Shown: positions 33,316 to 41,595 of the stretch, piece after piece
Numbering within the stretch: the stretch's first letter is position 1
How the letters are laid out: every line of letters starts with the position of its first letter
NCBI GenBank assembly: GCA_016711485.1
Contig: JADJSX010000031.1
Coordinates: 113,501-177,500, forward strand
Origin: Leptospiraceae bacterium
GTDB lineage: Bacteria > Spirochaetota > Leptospiria > Leptospirales > Leptospiraceae
Length of the DNA stretch: 64,000 nt
Direction of reading: 5' to 3'
Position numbers and translations under genes: made by a program
Notes under the pieces: model-generated
Seen by the model: only the letters and a program-made list of their open reading frames with translations
What the model was told of the DNA's origin: nothing
Database searches by the model: none

Positions 33316-34803
33316 ATGAGACAATTACTATTAGTCAATTCTTTTTTCATTTGTTTTTGTGTTTCTCAAATAGTTGCTCAATCTGCTCCCGAGTGTGAAC
33401 CTAATCCATTATTCGATCTTTTCGTAGAAGCTAGAGCCGCTGAAGCTTGGAGAGCTTGCGATATGCGATGTTCTGGTCAACCAGGTCCCCATCATATTCT
33501 CCTAGTAGGTGATTCCGTCGGAGCACTGTTATCCGCTTCTCCTGAGCCAAATGCTATGATAGTTAATGGAGTCAAATCCAAGTCTTGGGATTATTTTTTA
33601 AAGAATCCTCCGCCAGCAGGAATGACGAATTGGCGTGTTCTGAACACGGCAATTTCGGGTAACGCTGCCTTTGCAATGAGACCAAAGGTAGAACACTGTT
33701 TGGGTGATCCAAACAGCAAGGAAGCAAAGTTATTTCGAGATACAGCACCTCACCGAGTTTGGATGGAAATTGGAGGAAACGATATTAGATACCTTTCCAT
33801 TCTCTCCCTCAACCCACATTGGGCATATTATGTGAACAATTCGATTTTGAATAATGTGGGTAAGATGGTGGCAAGTTTTCAAAAGAACGGTCGAACCGTC
33901 CTACTCATGGGCTATCATTCTTTGAAAGCTGAGAATGTGGTTAAAAACGAGATAAAGAATGGCGACCTACTAGAAAGATTGTGTGGGACCGAAGCAGTGC
34001 GTAAAGTTGATTTAGTGACGGGATCGTGCGTTTTGACAAACGGACTTGTGGAGTTGGGAACCGGAATAACTCGCGGAATTTTTGACAATATCAACAAGCT
34101 GCGTTTATGGATGGAAAATCAACTGGGTCCGCTAGGTTCAATTCTCACTGGAGACTTTTCTAAATTGCCAGGGGCGGGTGTATTGTACAGTGGGATGCGG
34201 CAGATTGATTTAAGTTTGGGACGTGCCCTAGGTATGGATAAGAGTCTGACTGGTTTGTTTGAAGACCCGGCAGCTCGTTTTCGGGGAAGACATGGTCACA
34301 AAATGGATAATTACCTCGATCAATTCAAAGGTGGGATAGGCTGGAAACAATTCTGGGATTTTTTACAAACTATTCCTCGGTATGAAGAAGGTTGGGCTGT
34401 TCAGTTTTCCGGTGCGAACAAAACCAAAGCACAATCAGCCGTGATTACGATTTACGGGAGACGACTCAAAGAAAGTTATTGGGCACAGGGAGTCCCGATT
34501 CCCTGAACGAATCGCCGGACAGTAGAATATGTAACCGCGGAAGCTGAAATGAAAGACCCTTTTATTGAATGGGGTTCTCGCAACGAACTTATGGCGGATG
34601 ACGTTCATCCTAATGATGCAGGTTACTCAGTGTATGCCCCTGTTATCGCTCGAAAGCTTAAAAGTCTACAGTATGATACTGTTCCATCGGACTACAATTT
34701 CACTACAAACAATTGGCGAGATTGGACTCCACTCGTCGAAAATCCCTATTTGGAAGACTTAGCTTGGTTGATTCTTTGTATCGCAACGGGGATATGTAGG
34801 TAG
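33316..34803 (+). pseudogene. Array SGNH hydrolase 4, near full length with in-frame TGA
   Basis: The first part (33316-34506, 396 residues) has a signal peptide, VGDSVGALL (block I), NTAISGN (block II) and MEIGGNDIRYL (block III). A TGA at 34504-34506 then stops it. The same frame continues to 34803 with EYVTAEAEMKDPF and MADDVHPNDAGY, which supplies the catalytic Asp and His of block V. Restored, the protein would be about 495 residues. The stop therefore removes the catalytic His. A nonsense mutation is the simplest view; a programmed read-through or a sequencing error is possible. GDSL/SGNH enzymes usually hydrolyse esters on lipids or polysaccharides. Confidence 0.7.
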
Positions 34804-34887
34804 GATGAGAAAGACGATTTTGAAGAGGACAAAACATTTATGCTAAATCTATACAATCTAGTATCATATGAAATTGAAAGGAGGTAA
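34804..34887 (+). pseudogene. Duplicated 3' end of the 187-residue lipoprotein gene
   Basis: Reads DEKDDFEEDKTFMLNLYNLV and SYEIERR, then TAA. This matches the last 28 residues of the lipoprotein at 29668-30231 (KKEDFEQNKTFMLNLYNLV...). In both places the piece directly precedes an array lipoprotein, so it marks the original boundary of the duplicated unit. It supplies the AGGAGG-like ribosome site of lipoprotein 5. Confidence 0.65.
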
Positions 34888-34890
34888 GTC

Positions 34891-35367
34891 ATGCAAACTA
34901 ATATACACCAAATTATAAAACAAACTATAAGGTTCCTAACGTTTTTCTTTTTACTAAGCTTGATGACTGGATGTGATGAACCAACTGAGTCAAAGAAACA
35001 AAAACAGATGAGAAACGCAGTTGATGTCATTACAGTTTTAATGGAAATACAAAATACAATGTCAAATTTGAATAGTGGATTTTGTCCCACAAGCTCTAAT
35101 AAAATAGAAATAACGCAAGGTCAGACATTAGGTCCATATAATCAAGCTAAGTGTTTTAAAGTAACAGTTACATCGAACACAACAGTAACAATGGTGACAC
35201 CTGGAACTACGACTGGAGATTTAGATGTATGGTTATCGGGAACATTTACTTTTTGGCAACATGTGACTAACGAAGATGATCCTACCTTGCCAATCAATGG
35301 TCCGGGTGAATGGGATGTTAATATGCTTTGTAACAGTTGCTCTTCTTATTCAATCACTGTTCCGTGA
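34891..35367 (+). CDS. Array lipoprotein 5
   Basis: 158 residues. Leader RFLTFFFLLSLMTGC, then DEPTESKKQK. C-terminal ITQGQTLGPYNQ, CFKVT, VTPGTTTGD, WLSGTFTF, DDPTLPINGPGEWDVN and CNSC. The best ribosome site of the set (AAAGGAGGT) lies just upstream. It has no complete SGNH gene behind it, only a short remnant. Confidence 0.7.
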   Translation: MQTNIHQIIKQTIRFLTFFFLLSLMTGCDEPTESKKQKQMRNAVDVITVLMEIQNTMSNLNSGFCPTSSNKIEITQGQTLGPYNQAKCFKVTVTSNTTVTMVTPGTTTGDLDVWLSGTFTFWQHVTNEDDPTLPINGPGEWDVNMLCNSCSSYSITVP

Positions 35368-35401
35368 GATTATTAAGAAGAAATATTTAATGTTAATTAC
35401 T
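35368..35401 (+). pseudogene. Remnant of a fifth SGNH gene start
   Basis: GATTATTAAGAAGAAATATT and the following bases match the start of SGNH fragment 3 (GGTTATTAAAATGAGATATT...), but the ATG has become AAG. After about 33 bp the match ends at a dispersed repeat (CTCACCTTACG). The rest of this copy was lost. Confidence 0.4.
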
Positions 35402-35409
35402 CACCTTAC

Positions 35410-35458
35410 GCTATCGCTCAAGCCCATTGTTACTTTCACAACAATAGGTCGAAGCATT
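35410..35458 (+). repeat. Dispersed repeat (TATCGCTCAAGCCCA...), copy 2
   Basis: Nearly identical to 11292-11340. It is preceded by CTCACCTTACG, which also occurs at 47427-47437 and, inverted, near 54882-54892. Confidence 0.65.
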
Positions 35459-35532
35459 GCAAATATTGTTTTTTTATTCATATTTCTTTTTCTTTAGGAT
35501 TAAACACAAAAACTGTATTTCGTAACAGACTC
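35459..35532 (+). repeat. Flanking direct repeat, right copy
   Basis: Near-identical to 28461-28533 and in the same orientation, about 7.0 kb away. The two copies enclose the PilZ gene and the whole lipoprotein/SGNH array. Confidence 0.8.
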
Positions 35533-35748
35533 ATAATTGTATTTATTTGCCATTAGCCGACGTACAATTGATTTTGTTTCTCAATAGGTTCTGAAATTCT
35601 GAATCATACAGAGTATGAAAAATATCATATTCATTCTAAATTCAAATTCAAAAAAAAGATAGAATTCATAAACCTGAATCTAAGCATGGAAAAGAATAGA
35701 TTCTGATTCTATTTCATTAAATGGTTTTTAGGTTTAGGGTATAAAATT

Positions 35749-37455
35749 ATGAACATGATTCATGCGATAGTAGGGATATCTTTATTTCTACCTATTCCCA
35801 TTGGTTTTCAATTGGGAAGAAATTATTTGGGGAACGATTTTCCAATACTTTTCGGTTTAGTGTTACAAGCAATTTTAGGTAATATTGTGCTCTTTTATGT
35901 ACGTGGGTATGAACATAAAAATATAAATAAGATATTTTTGGGATATTTTATCTTTTTCTTAGGACTATCAGGATCTTATTTGGCTGGCAAAAATTTTGCC
36001 CTTCTTTTCTTTTGGGAAATTTCTACGGTAGGCGCTATATTTATCTATTTAGGCGGACCTTTTTCAAACAAAGGAATTCGAAGTATCGTGGCTTTATTTT
36101 TAGCGAGTAGTATTTCCATGGTTCTTCTTTGTGTCTGGATTTTTTTACCTGAGAATGATCCTACTGGATTTTATTTTTTACTATTCGCACTCTTAATCAA
36201 ATCAGCATTTTCCGGTTTGCATTTATGGTTACCCGAAGCTCATTCCGGACCGCCCGCTCATGGGTCAGCGACTTATTCTGGTTTAATGATAAATTTGCCA
36301 TTTATAATTTTCATTCGCTATAGCCCAGAAAGTCTTGTTAGTTTTTCTCCTATTGAATTTTTAATTTTCTTTTCTGGGTTGGGTATTTTTTTAGGTGGGA
36401 TAACATCCTTTTTTCATTCTGATTTAAAGAAAACACTCGCCTACAGTACTGTAGAAAATAGCAATTTTCTATGGCTTAATATTTTTCTTTCCAAGTATTG
36501 GATGAATAATGCAAATCCAGTATTAGCGAAACTTAGTTATGCATTTCTTATTTTATTTTATATCACATTAACACATCATTCCCTTTCTAAGATTTATCAA
36601 TTTTTATCTTTCGGGTATTTGGCAAAATTAGCAAACTCTACAAATACAGACGAATGTAAAGGAATAGGACGAATATCTGGTTTACCGTTTTTAGCCTCCA
36701 GTATAGGAAGTCTCAGTTTTGTAATGATTCCGGGGACGATAGGATTTTTATCTGAATCGACTTTTCTTTATTTAACTACCGTTGTGATTGACTTACCTTT
36801 ATCTGCGTCTACTCTCATTTTGCCGGCATTAGTATTTATATGTACTGGACTTGTAGTAGGCAGTGCCGCACATTTAAAACTATTTCTTTCTCTTATATTA
36901 TCCGTTCCTAGGAATACACCTAAAGAAAATATTTTACCATCTTCCTATTTGTCAAATTCTTTGAGCTCTATCGGAGTAATTATATTAGCCACACCACTTA
37001 TTATTTGGATTCCTTTTTATTATAGCACTCATTTACAAAGTCTGATTTCTGAAAAATTTATCCAATGGATATATCAAGTATCCTTAATTTCATTGATTGT
37101 TCTCGTTTTCGGAGTAATTGTATTTGTGACTAAATTTTCACATAAAATTACAGTTCGTCAACTATGGGATTGTGGAAGTCAATTTAAGGGACATGAAGTT
37201 TCCATTCCGGGTTCTGTGATTTCTGATCCTATGTTTCAATCTATGGGAAAATATTTACAATTGGAAAATGGAGAGTCACAAATAGATACTATTATTCTAA
37301 ATTTCATAAATCGTGTTCTGAATCTCGGTCGTTTTTGGAGTGCATTTTTTGAGAAAGGGGATTTATCTACCTATCTTTTTCTTTCGGCGGTTAGTTTACT
37401 TTTTTCGATTGGATTGCTTCTCGCATACCAAAGTTTATCAGGAGTAACGTTATGA
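35749..37455 (+). CDS. HyfB/NuoL-like antiporter subunit
   Basis: 568 residues with about 14-15 membrane segments. The block LIKSAFSGLHLWLPEAHSGP and PAHGSATYSG is the NuoL/M/N-HyfB signature with the proton-path Lys and the LPEAH loop. These subunits move protons or Na+ across the inner membrane. First of five tightly packed genes matching the HyfB-C-E-F-G order of hydrogenase-4/formate hydrogenlyase-type complexes. Overlaps hyfC-like by 4 bp (ATGA). Confidence 0.8.
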   Translation: MNMIHAIVGISLFLPIPIGFQLGRNYLGNDFPILFGLVLQAILGNIVLFYVRGYEHKNINKIFLGYFIFFLGLSGSYLAGKNFALLFFWEISTVGAIFIYLGGPFSNKGIRSIVALFLASSISMVLLCVWIFLPENDPTGFYFLLFALLIKSAFSGLHLWLPEAHSGPPAHGSATYSGLMINLPFIIFIRYSPESLVSFSPIEFLIFFSGLGIFLGGITSFFHSDLKKTLAYSTVENSNFLWLNIFLSKYWMNNANPVLAKLSYAFLILFYITLTHHSLSKIYQFLSFGYLAKLANSTNTDECKGIGRISGLPFLASSIGSLSFVMIPGTIGFLSESTFLYLTTVVIDLPLSASTLILPALVFICTGLVVGSAAHLKLFLSLILSVPRNTPKENILPSSYLSNSLSSIGVIILATPLIIWIPFYYSTHLQSLISEKFIQWIYQVSLISLIVLVFGVIVFVTKFSHKITVRQLWDCGSQFKGHEVSIPGSVISDPMFQSMGKYLQLENGESQIDTIILNFINRVLNLGRFWSAFFEKGDLSTYLFLSAVSLLFSIGLLLAYQSLSGVTL

Positions 37456-38333
37456 ATGAATTAGTATTAGCTTATATTGTAATGATTTTAACTTTTTTCA
37501 CGCTACCAATATTCACAGGCGGAATCATGCGTAAAGTTCGAGCTCGTGCACAAGGTAGAAAAGGGCCACCTCTGCTTCAGAATATAAACGATATTATCCG
37601 CCTTTCTAAAAAGTCTCCCATTGACGGAGTTTTTTCTGGTATATTTTGCGAAGTAAGTCCAATATTTGCGTTATTTGCTTCCTGTATGATTTGGTCCATT
37701 GTTGTGTTCGAATGGAGCTCTTTTATTATGATTCCATTTTTTCTAGGGATGCAAAGAATCGCATTGACTGGGTATGCCATGGAGACTGGAACTTCTTTTG
37801 GAGGGCTCGGAACGTCACGCGAAATACTTTTGTATATTGCAACTGAACCAATTATTATTTTACTTATTTTGGTTGCTCAATCCAAAATGTCTATGGTTTT
37901 TTCTTGGGTAGGTTTAGTGCTCGGAGCATTATTTATATCTGTAAGTATCGTAGCCGTTTTAGCGGAACTGGCGAGACCTCCTTTTGATGATCCTAGAACT
38001 CATTTAGAACTTACAATGGTGCATGAGGCAATGTTATTAGAAGCATCTGGTAGATCAATGGCGTTATTCGACATAGGTTACCAAATTAAAATAGCATCAT
38101 TTATGATATTTATTTCGAAGCTCGCTTTAAATCATTTACATGATATTTATAATATTGCGATCCCGCATTTCCTAACTAATATTCTTGCACTGTTTGGTGC
38201 ACTTTTCCTCGCGATTGTAATTGGGTATTGGGAGGCAATTAGCTCAAGGAGAAAATGGACTTGGGTGCCTGAAACGATTGGTCTAACGTTTCTATTTCTA
38301 ATTGTTTTTGGGACTTTGGTGAAACTAATATGA
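37452..38333 (+). CDS. HyfC/NuoH-like membrane subunit
   Basis: 293 residues, about 8 membrane segments. GGIMRKVRARAQGRKGPPLLQ near 23-43 is the cytoplasmic loop next to the quinone/FeS module in NuoH/HyfC; ELARPPFDDPRTHLELTMVHE holds the conserved acidic loop; the C-terminal SSRRKWTWVPE is typical. It connects the peripheral arm to the membrane arm. Overlaps both neighbours by 4 bp. Confidence 0.82.
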   Translation: MNELVLAYIVMILTFFTLPIFTGGIMRKVRARAQGRKGPPLLQNINDIIRLSKKSPIDGVFSGIFCEVSPIFALFASCMIWSIVVFEWSSFIMIPFFLGMQRIALTGYAMETGTSFGGLGTSREILLYIATEPIIILLILVAQSKMSMVFSWVGLVLGALFISVSIVAVLAELARPPFDDPRTHLELTMVHEAMLLEASGRSMALFDIGYQIKIASFMIFISKLALNHLHDIYNIAIPHFLTNILALFGALFLAIVIGYWEAISSRRKWTWVPETIGLTFLFLIVFGTLVKLI

Positions 38334-38944
38334 TTTTTGATTTAATTTATCTCTTACTTTTACTGACTGGAATTATTATTCTAGTTGAAAATAGACTTAC
38401 ACGTCAAGTTGTAGTTTGCGCCATCCAAGGATTATTATTATGTGGTTCTGTATTCCAAGCTTATGATTATCGAGAATATCATTTTTGGATGTTAATTATT
38501 TTGATTTTGGTTTTCAAAACTTTTTTAACTCCGTATATTCTAATTCGAGCACTTCGACAATTTAGACTTTATGAACATACAGCGCCAAGGTTTGGGTATT
38601 TTGTAACTCTTTTACTTTTTATTCCCGGTTTATTTGCAGTATTAAAAATCAGTAATGCGATGCAGGATCTTCCTGTTCCAATAGACAAGGTTGGTTTAAT
38701 ATACGTATTACTCTTAATCTATTTAGGAATTTTAACATTTATAGCGAGGAGACATTGGGTAATTTTAATCATTGGTTTTGTGATGTTTGAAAATGGATTA
38801 TTTCTACTAACGCTTATTATGAATAAAGGATTACCTTTTGGAACTGAGTTAATTGCATTTGTAGATGCTCTTTTAGTTATCGTTGCGGCGATTGCACTTC
38901 AGACGAGAGTTGATTTTTATAAAAATATAATCAAGGATAAATAA
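38330..38944 (+). CDS. HyfE-like membrane subunit
   Basis: 204 residues, six to seven membrane segments, with the NuoK-like segment GFVMFENGLFLLTLIMNKGLPFGTELIAF, including an intramembrane Glu. HyfE is special to hydrogenase-4-type and related complexes, which separates this operon from ordinary complex I. Its stop overlaps the next start. Confidence 0.78.
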   Translation: MIFDLIYLLLLLTGIIILVENRLTRQVVVCAIQGLLLCGSVFQAYDYREYHFWMLIILILVFKTFLTPYILIRALRQFRLYEHTAPRFGYFVTLLLFIPGLFAVLKISNAMQDLPVPIDKVGLIYVLLLIYLGILTFIARRHWVILIIGFVMFENGLFLLTLIMNKGLPFGTELIAFVDALLVIVAAIALQTRVDFYKNIIKDK

Positions 38945-40161
38945 TGAATATATATATATTAACAGCCGTTGCAATAGTTATCATTCTGAATTTATTCTTC
39001 AGTATAATTTTTTCATTTACAAAAAGTAAAATTAGTATTAAACGATGGTCTCCTTTGATTTTACTTTTTTCGTTCGTATTAGTAATTTCGTGGTTTATGA
39101 CAGACTTTGCTACTCAGTGGGTGCTTATCGAAGCATGTACTCTCATCGGAGCTTTACTTATTTCGATGAGTCAGAACGAAAAGGCGACTAACGTAGCCTG
39201 GAAGTTTTTATTTTTAAATTCCTTTGGAATGGGTATTGCCTTTTTAGGTCTTGTTATTCTTTCCTATGGAGTTCATAACGTTGCTTCGATGAATATTGAA
39301 TTAATAATGGAGCATATTCAAGAAAAACAAAATCCAATTATTGAGGTCGGGATTTGGCTCGCAGTGTTTGGTTATTCCACCAAACTTGGTCTGTTTCCAA
39401 ATCAATACTGGGTCAGTGATACATATTCGGAAAGTCCAAGTCAAATTTCTGCATTGTTTGCAGCGTTAATTCCTGTTTCTGTTTCTATCGTTTTGCGTCC
39501 ACTTATTAGAATGGATGAATTATTACTAATACCACATTTAAGCTCAAAGAACGCATTACTTGTAATGGGAATTGCGACAATGGTATATAGCATTTTAACT
39601 CTGTATCAAGTTAGAGACATACGACGAATTACCTCTCTTATTGCTATGTTTCACAATGGGGCGATTGGTGTTTTTCTTTGGCTTAACACTTCAGATGAAA
39701 TTTTTTACTTAGCATTGACTAGCCTTGTAGTAATCAAAGCTCTACTATTTGCCTCTCTAGGCGCGGTAAGACTTGATTTGCCTAGCCGTATTATTGATGA
39801 GATAGATCCTAAAGTGGGTTTACATCCGATTTTAAAATTTATTTATCTCGGCTCGATTTTTATGGCATTTGCAGTTCCCATATCCCCTATGTTTTTGTCA
39901 GATATGATGGCTATGCGAATGGCTGTAAAACATTCCTATTATTGGTATACGATAGTTCCATGTCTTGGAATAACTTTTTTTGCAATTACATTGTATAAGA
40001 TATTACCAATTATGAATATTGAATCTCGAGAGTTTAACTTAGAAAATAATAATATTATTCGTATAAGAATAGGTCTTGTATTGTTTATATTCGCTGTATC
40101 TATTTTGATTGCTGTATATGGATTTTATATGTTCTCAATAGGAGGATTAGACAATGCCTAA
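38944..40161 (+). CDS. HyfF/NuoN-like antiporter subunit
   Basis: 405 residues with about 12 membrane segments. VFGYSTKLGLFPNQYWVSDT and SESPSQISALFAAL is the NuoL/M/N signature with Lys, here diverged from the usual LPDAHSEAP form. It is shorter than typical HyfF (about 520). It overlaps the large-subunit gene by 8 bp. Confidence 0.78.
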   Translation: MNIYILTAVAIVIILNLFFSIIFSFTKSKISIKRWSPLILLFSFVLVISWFMTDFATQWVLIEACTLIGALLISMSQNEKATNVAWKFLFLNSFGMGIAFLGLVILSYGVHNVASMNIELIMEHIQEKQNPIIEVGIWLAVFGYSTKLGLFPNQYWVSDTYSESPSQISALFAALIPVSVSIVLRPLIRMDELLLIPHLSSKNALLVMGIATMVYSILTLYQVRDIRRITSLIAMFHNGAIGVFLWLNTSDEIFYLALTSLVVIKALLFASLGAVRLDLPSRIIDEIDPKVGLHPILKFIYLGSIFMAFAVPISPMFLSDMMAMRMAVKHSYYWYTIVPCLGITFFAITLYKILPIMNIESREFNLENNNIIRIRIGLVLFIFAVSILIAVYGFYMFSIGGLDNA

Positions 40162-41593
40162 GTCACTACAATACAATGCGCATACTGGAATTTTCCGTTT
40201 GGAACGAACGGGTGATTATTATAGTTTTATCCAGACTGCAACTTCTGTCAAAATGGAAAAGGCAAATACATTTAAATTAGAGGATAACCTTCGTAATTCG
40301 TCTTATCCGCTTGCTGTATTACGTCATAGTTTTGGGAAAGAGAAAGGGGAAATTGAAGATTATGCTCTTTCTCCCGATTATCACAAAGCGTCCGATCGGG
40401 ATAGAGAATTATCTGTAGCGCTTAATTCCGATAATACGCTTAAAAATTTAGATTATAGAGGATTAAACATTCCTATTGGAAAAAATAGTTATTACCATGT
40501 GGTAGGTCCGATTCATGCAGGCGTTATTGAACCCGGGCATTTTAGATTTTACGTAACGGGGGAAATGATTCAGTTTTTACATATACGATTAGGATTTCAA
40601 AGACGTGGGATTAATGAGCTTATGCGCAATCGAACTGCATTACAAGCAATGCCATTAGCAGAGTCAATCGCAACCGATTCTACTATTTCCTATTCTACAG
40701 CGTTTGCTGACATTTTTGAACAGGCCGCTGGAATAAAAGTAACAGATGAAACTAAACTATTACGTATGGTGCTTCTCGAAATTGAAAGAGTAGCTATCCA
40801 TATTGGTGATATGGGGGCAATGGCAGGAGATATTGGATATTATCCGTTATTGGGTGTATGTTCTACGGATAGAGGAATACCTTTGGGTGTAATGGAGTCA
40901 TTGGTTGGTTCTAGATTTGGAAAGGGGAGTATATTTCCGGGTGAAGTTCGCCTCAATCGTGACTTTACAAAACAGGATTTGATTCAATTGGCAGAAAATT
41001 TAAAAGGCGCATTTTCTCGGATAGAAAAACAGATTCTGCGTGCCTTTAAATCTTCGACGATACGCGAAAGGCTTCATGATTGTGGGACTCTGAGTAGAAA
41101 TCAAGTTTTTAGAAATGGATTTATAGGTATGGCTGCACGTTGTACTGGTATATCACAAGATCTTAGATTATCGGAAGAATTGTATATAAAAACAGGGATG
41201 ACACTTTGGTTAGAAGAACACAGAGAGGAATTGGTGGGGGATGCTTGGGCAAGGTTCTATCTAAGATATGCAGAATTAAAAAATAGCTGTGAGTGGCTAA
41301 TAAAAATTTTACCCACTTTAGATATTCCGAAAGTATCTAAAGGAAGTTTTATAATTCAGAAAAAAAAGAAATTTAAACCGGGAGTTTATTATTCTTCGAT
41401 AGAAGGGTGGAGAGGGCCTGTATTAGTTGCCCTTGATATTTCTGCTGAAGGTAAAATTCTTCAGTCCTATATTCGAGATTCGTCTGTATTAAATTGGCAT
41501 GCATTAGAACTTGCCGTCCGTGAAGAGTTAATTGGAGATTTTCCGCTGAATAATAAATCTTTTAATCTAAGTTATTTAGGTGTCGATTTATAA
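40154..41593 (+). CDS. HyfG/NuoCD-like large subunit without NiFe ligands
   Basis: 479 residues. The N-terminal 130 are NuoC-like; the rest is NuoD-like: GPIHAGVIEPGHFRF, LGFQRRGINELM, GDMGAMAGDIGYYPLLG and C-terminal ALELAVREELIGDFPLNNKS, then FNLSYLGVDL. NiFe hydrogenases have two CxxC pairs in this subunit; here the N-terminal pair site reads RNRTALQAMPLAES and the C-terminal one has none, so no NiFe centre can form. This is the design of the Ehr type (energy-converting hydrogenase-related complexes). No NuoB/HyfI-like small subunit gene follows. Confidence 0.78.
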   Translation: MPKSLQYNAHTGIFRLERTGDYYSFIQTATSVKMEKANTFKLEDNLRNSSYPLAVLRHSFGKEKGEIEDYALSPDYHKASDRDRELSVALNSDNTLKNLDYRGLNIPIGKNSYYHVVGPIHAGVIEPGHFRFYVTGEMIQFLHIRLGFQRRGINELMRNRTALQAMPLAESIATDSTISYSTAFADIFEQAAGIKVTDETKLLRMVLLEIERVAIHIGDMGAMAGDIGYYPLLGVCSTDRGIPLGVMESLVGSRFGKGSIFPGEVRLNRDFTKQDLIQLAENLKGAFSRIEKQILRAFKSSTIRERLHDCGTLSRNQVFRNGFIGMAARCTGISQDLRLSEELYIKTGMTLWLEEHREELVGDAWARFYLRYAELKNSCEWLIKILPTLDIPKVSKGSFIIQKKKKFKPGVYYSSIEGWRGPVLVALDISAEGKILQSYIRDSSVLNWHALELAVREELIGDFPLNNKSFNLSYLGVDL

Positions 41594-41595
41594 AC

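Larger units (their letters stand above)
35402..35748. other. Intergenic region after the array
   Basis: 347 bp: a dispersed repeat (35410-35458), the right flanking repeat (35459-35532), then AT-rich DNA without a supported gene or clear promoter before the membrane complex operon at 35749. Confidence 0.5.

Noticed and set aside
34504..34506. TGA as a selenocysteine codon
   Set aside because: The relative at 26023 has no Cys at the matching place (AQGTAVAPTR) and I saw no convincing SECIS-like hairpin directly after the TGA; a nonsense mutation is simpler.
30228..35367. CRISPR-like or non-coding tandem repeat
   Set aside because: The repeated unit is about 870 bp and codes for protein in a constant frame; there are no short direct repeats with spacers.
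35749..41593. Functional NiFe hydrogenase-4 or formate hydrogenlyase
   Set aside because: The large subunit lacks both CxxC pairs and no small subunit, maturation or formate dehydrogenase genes are present.
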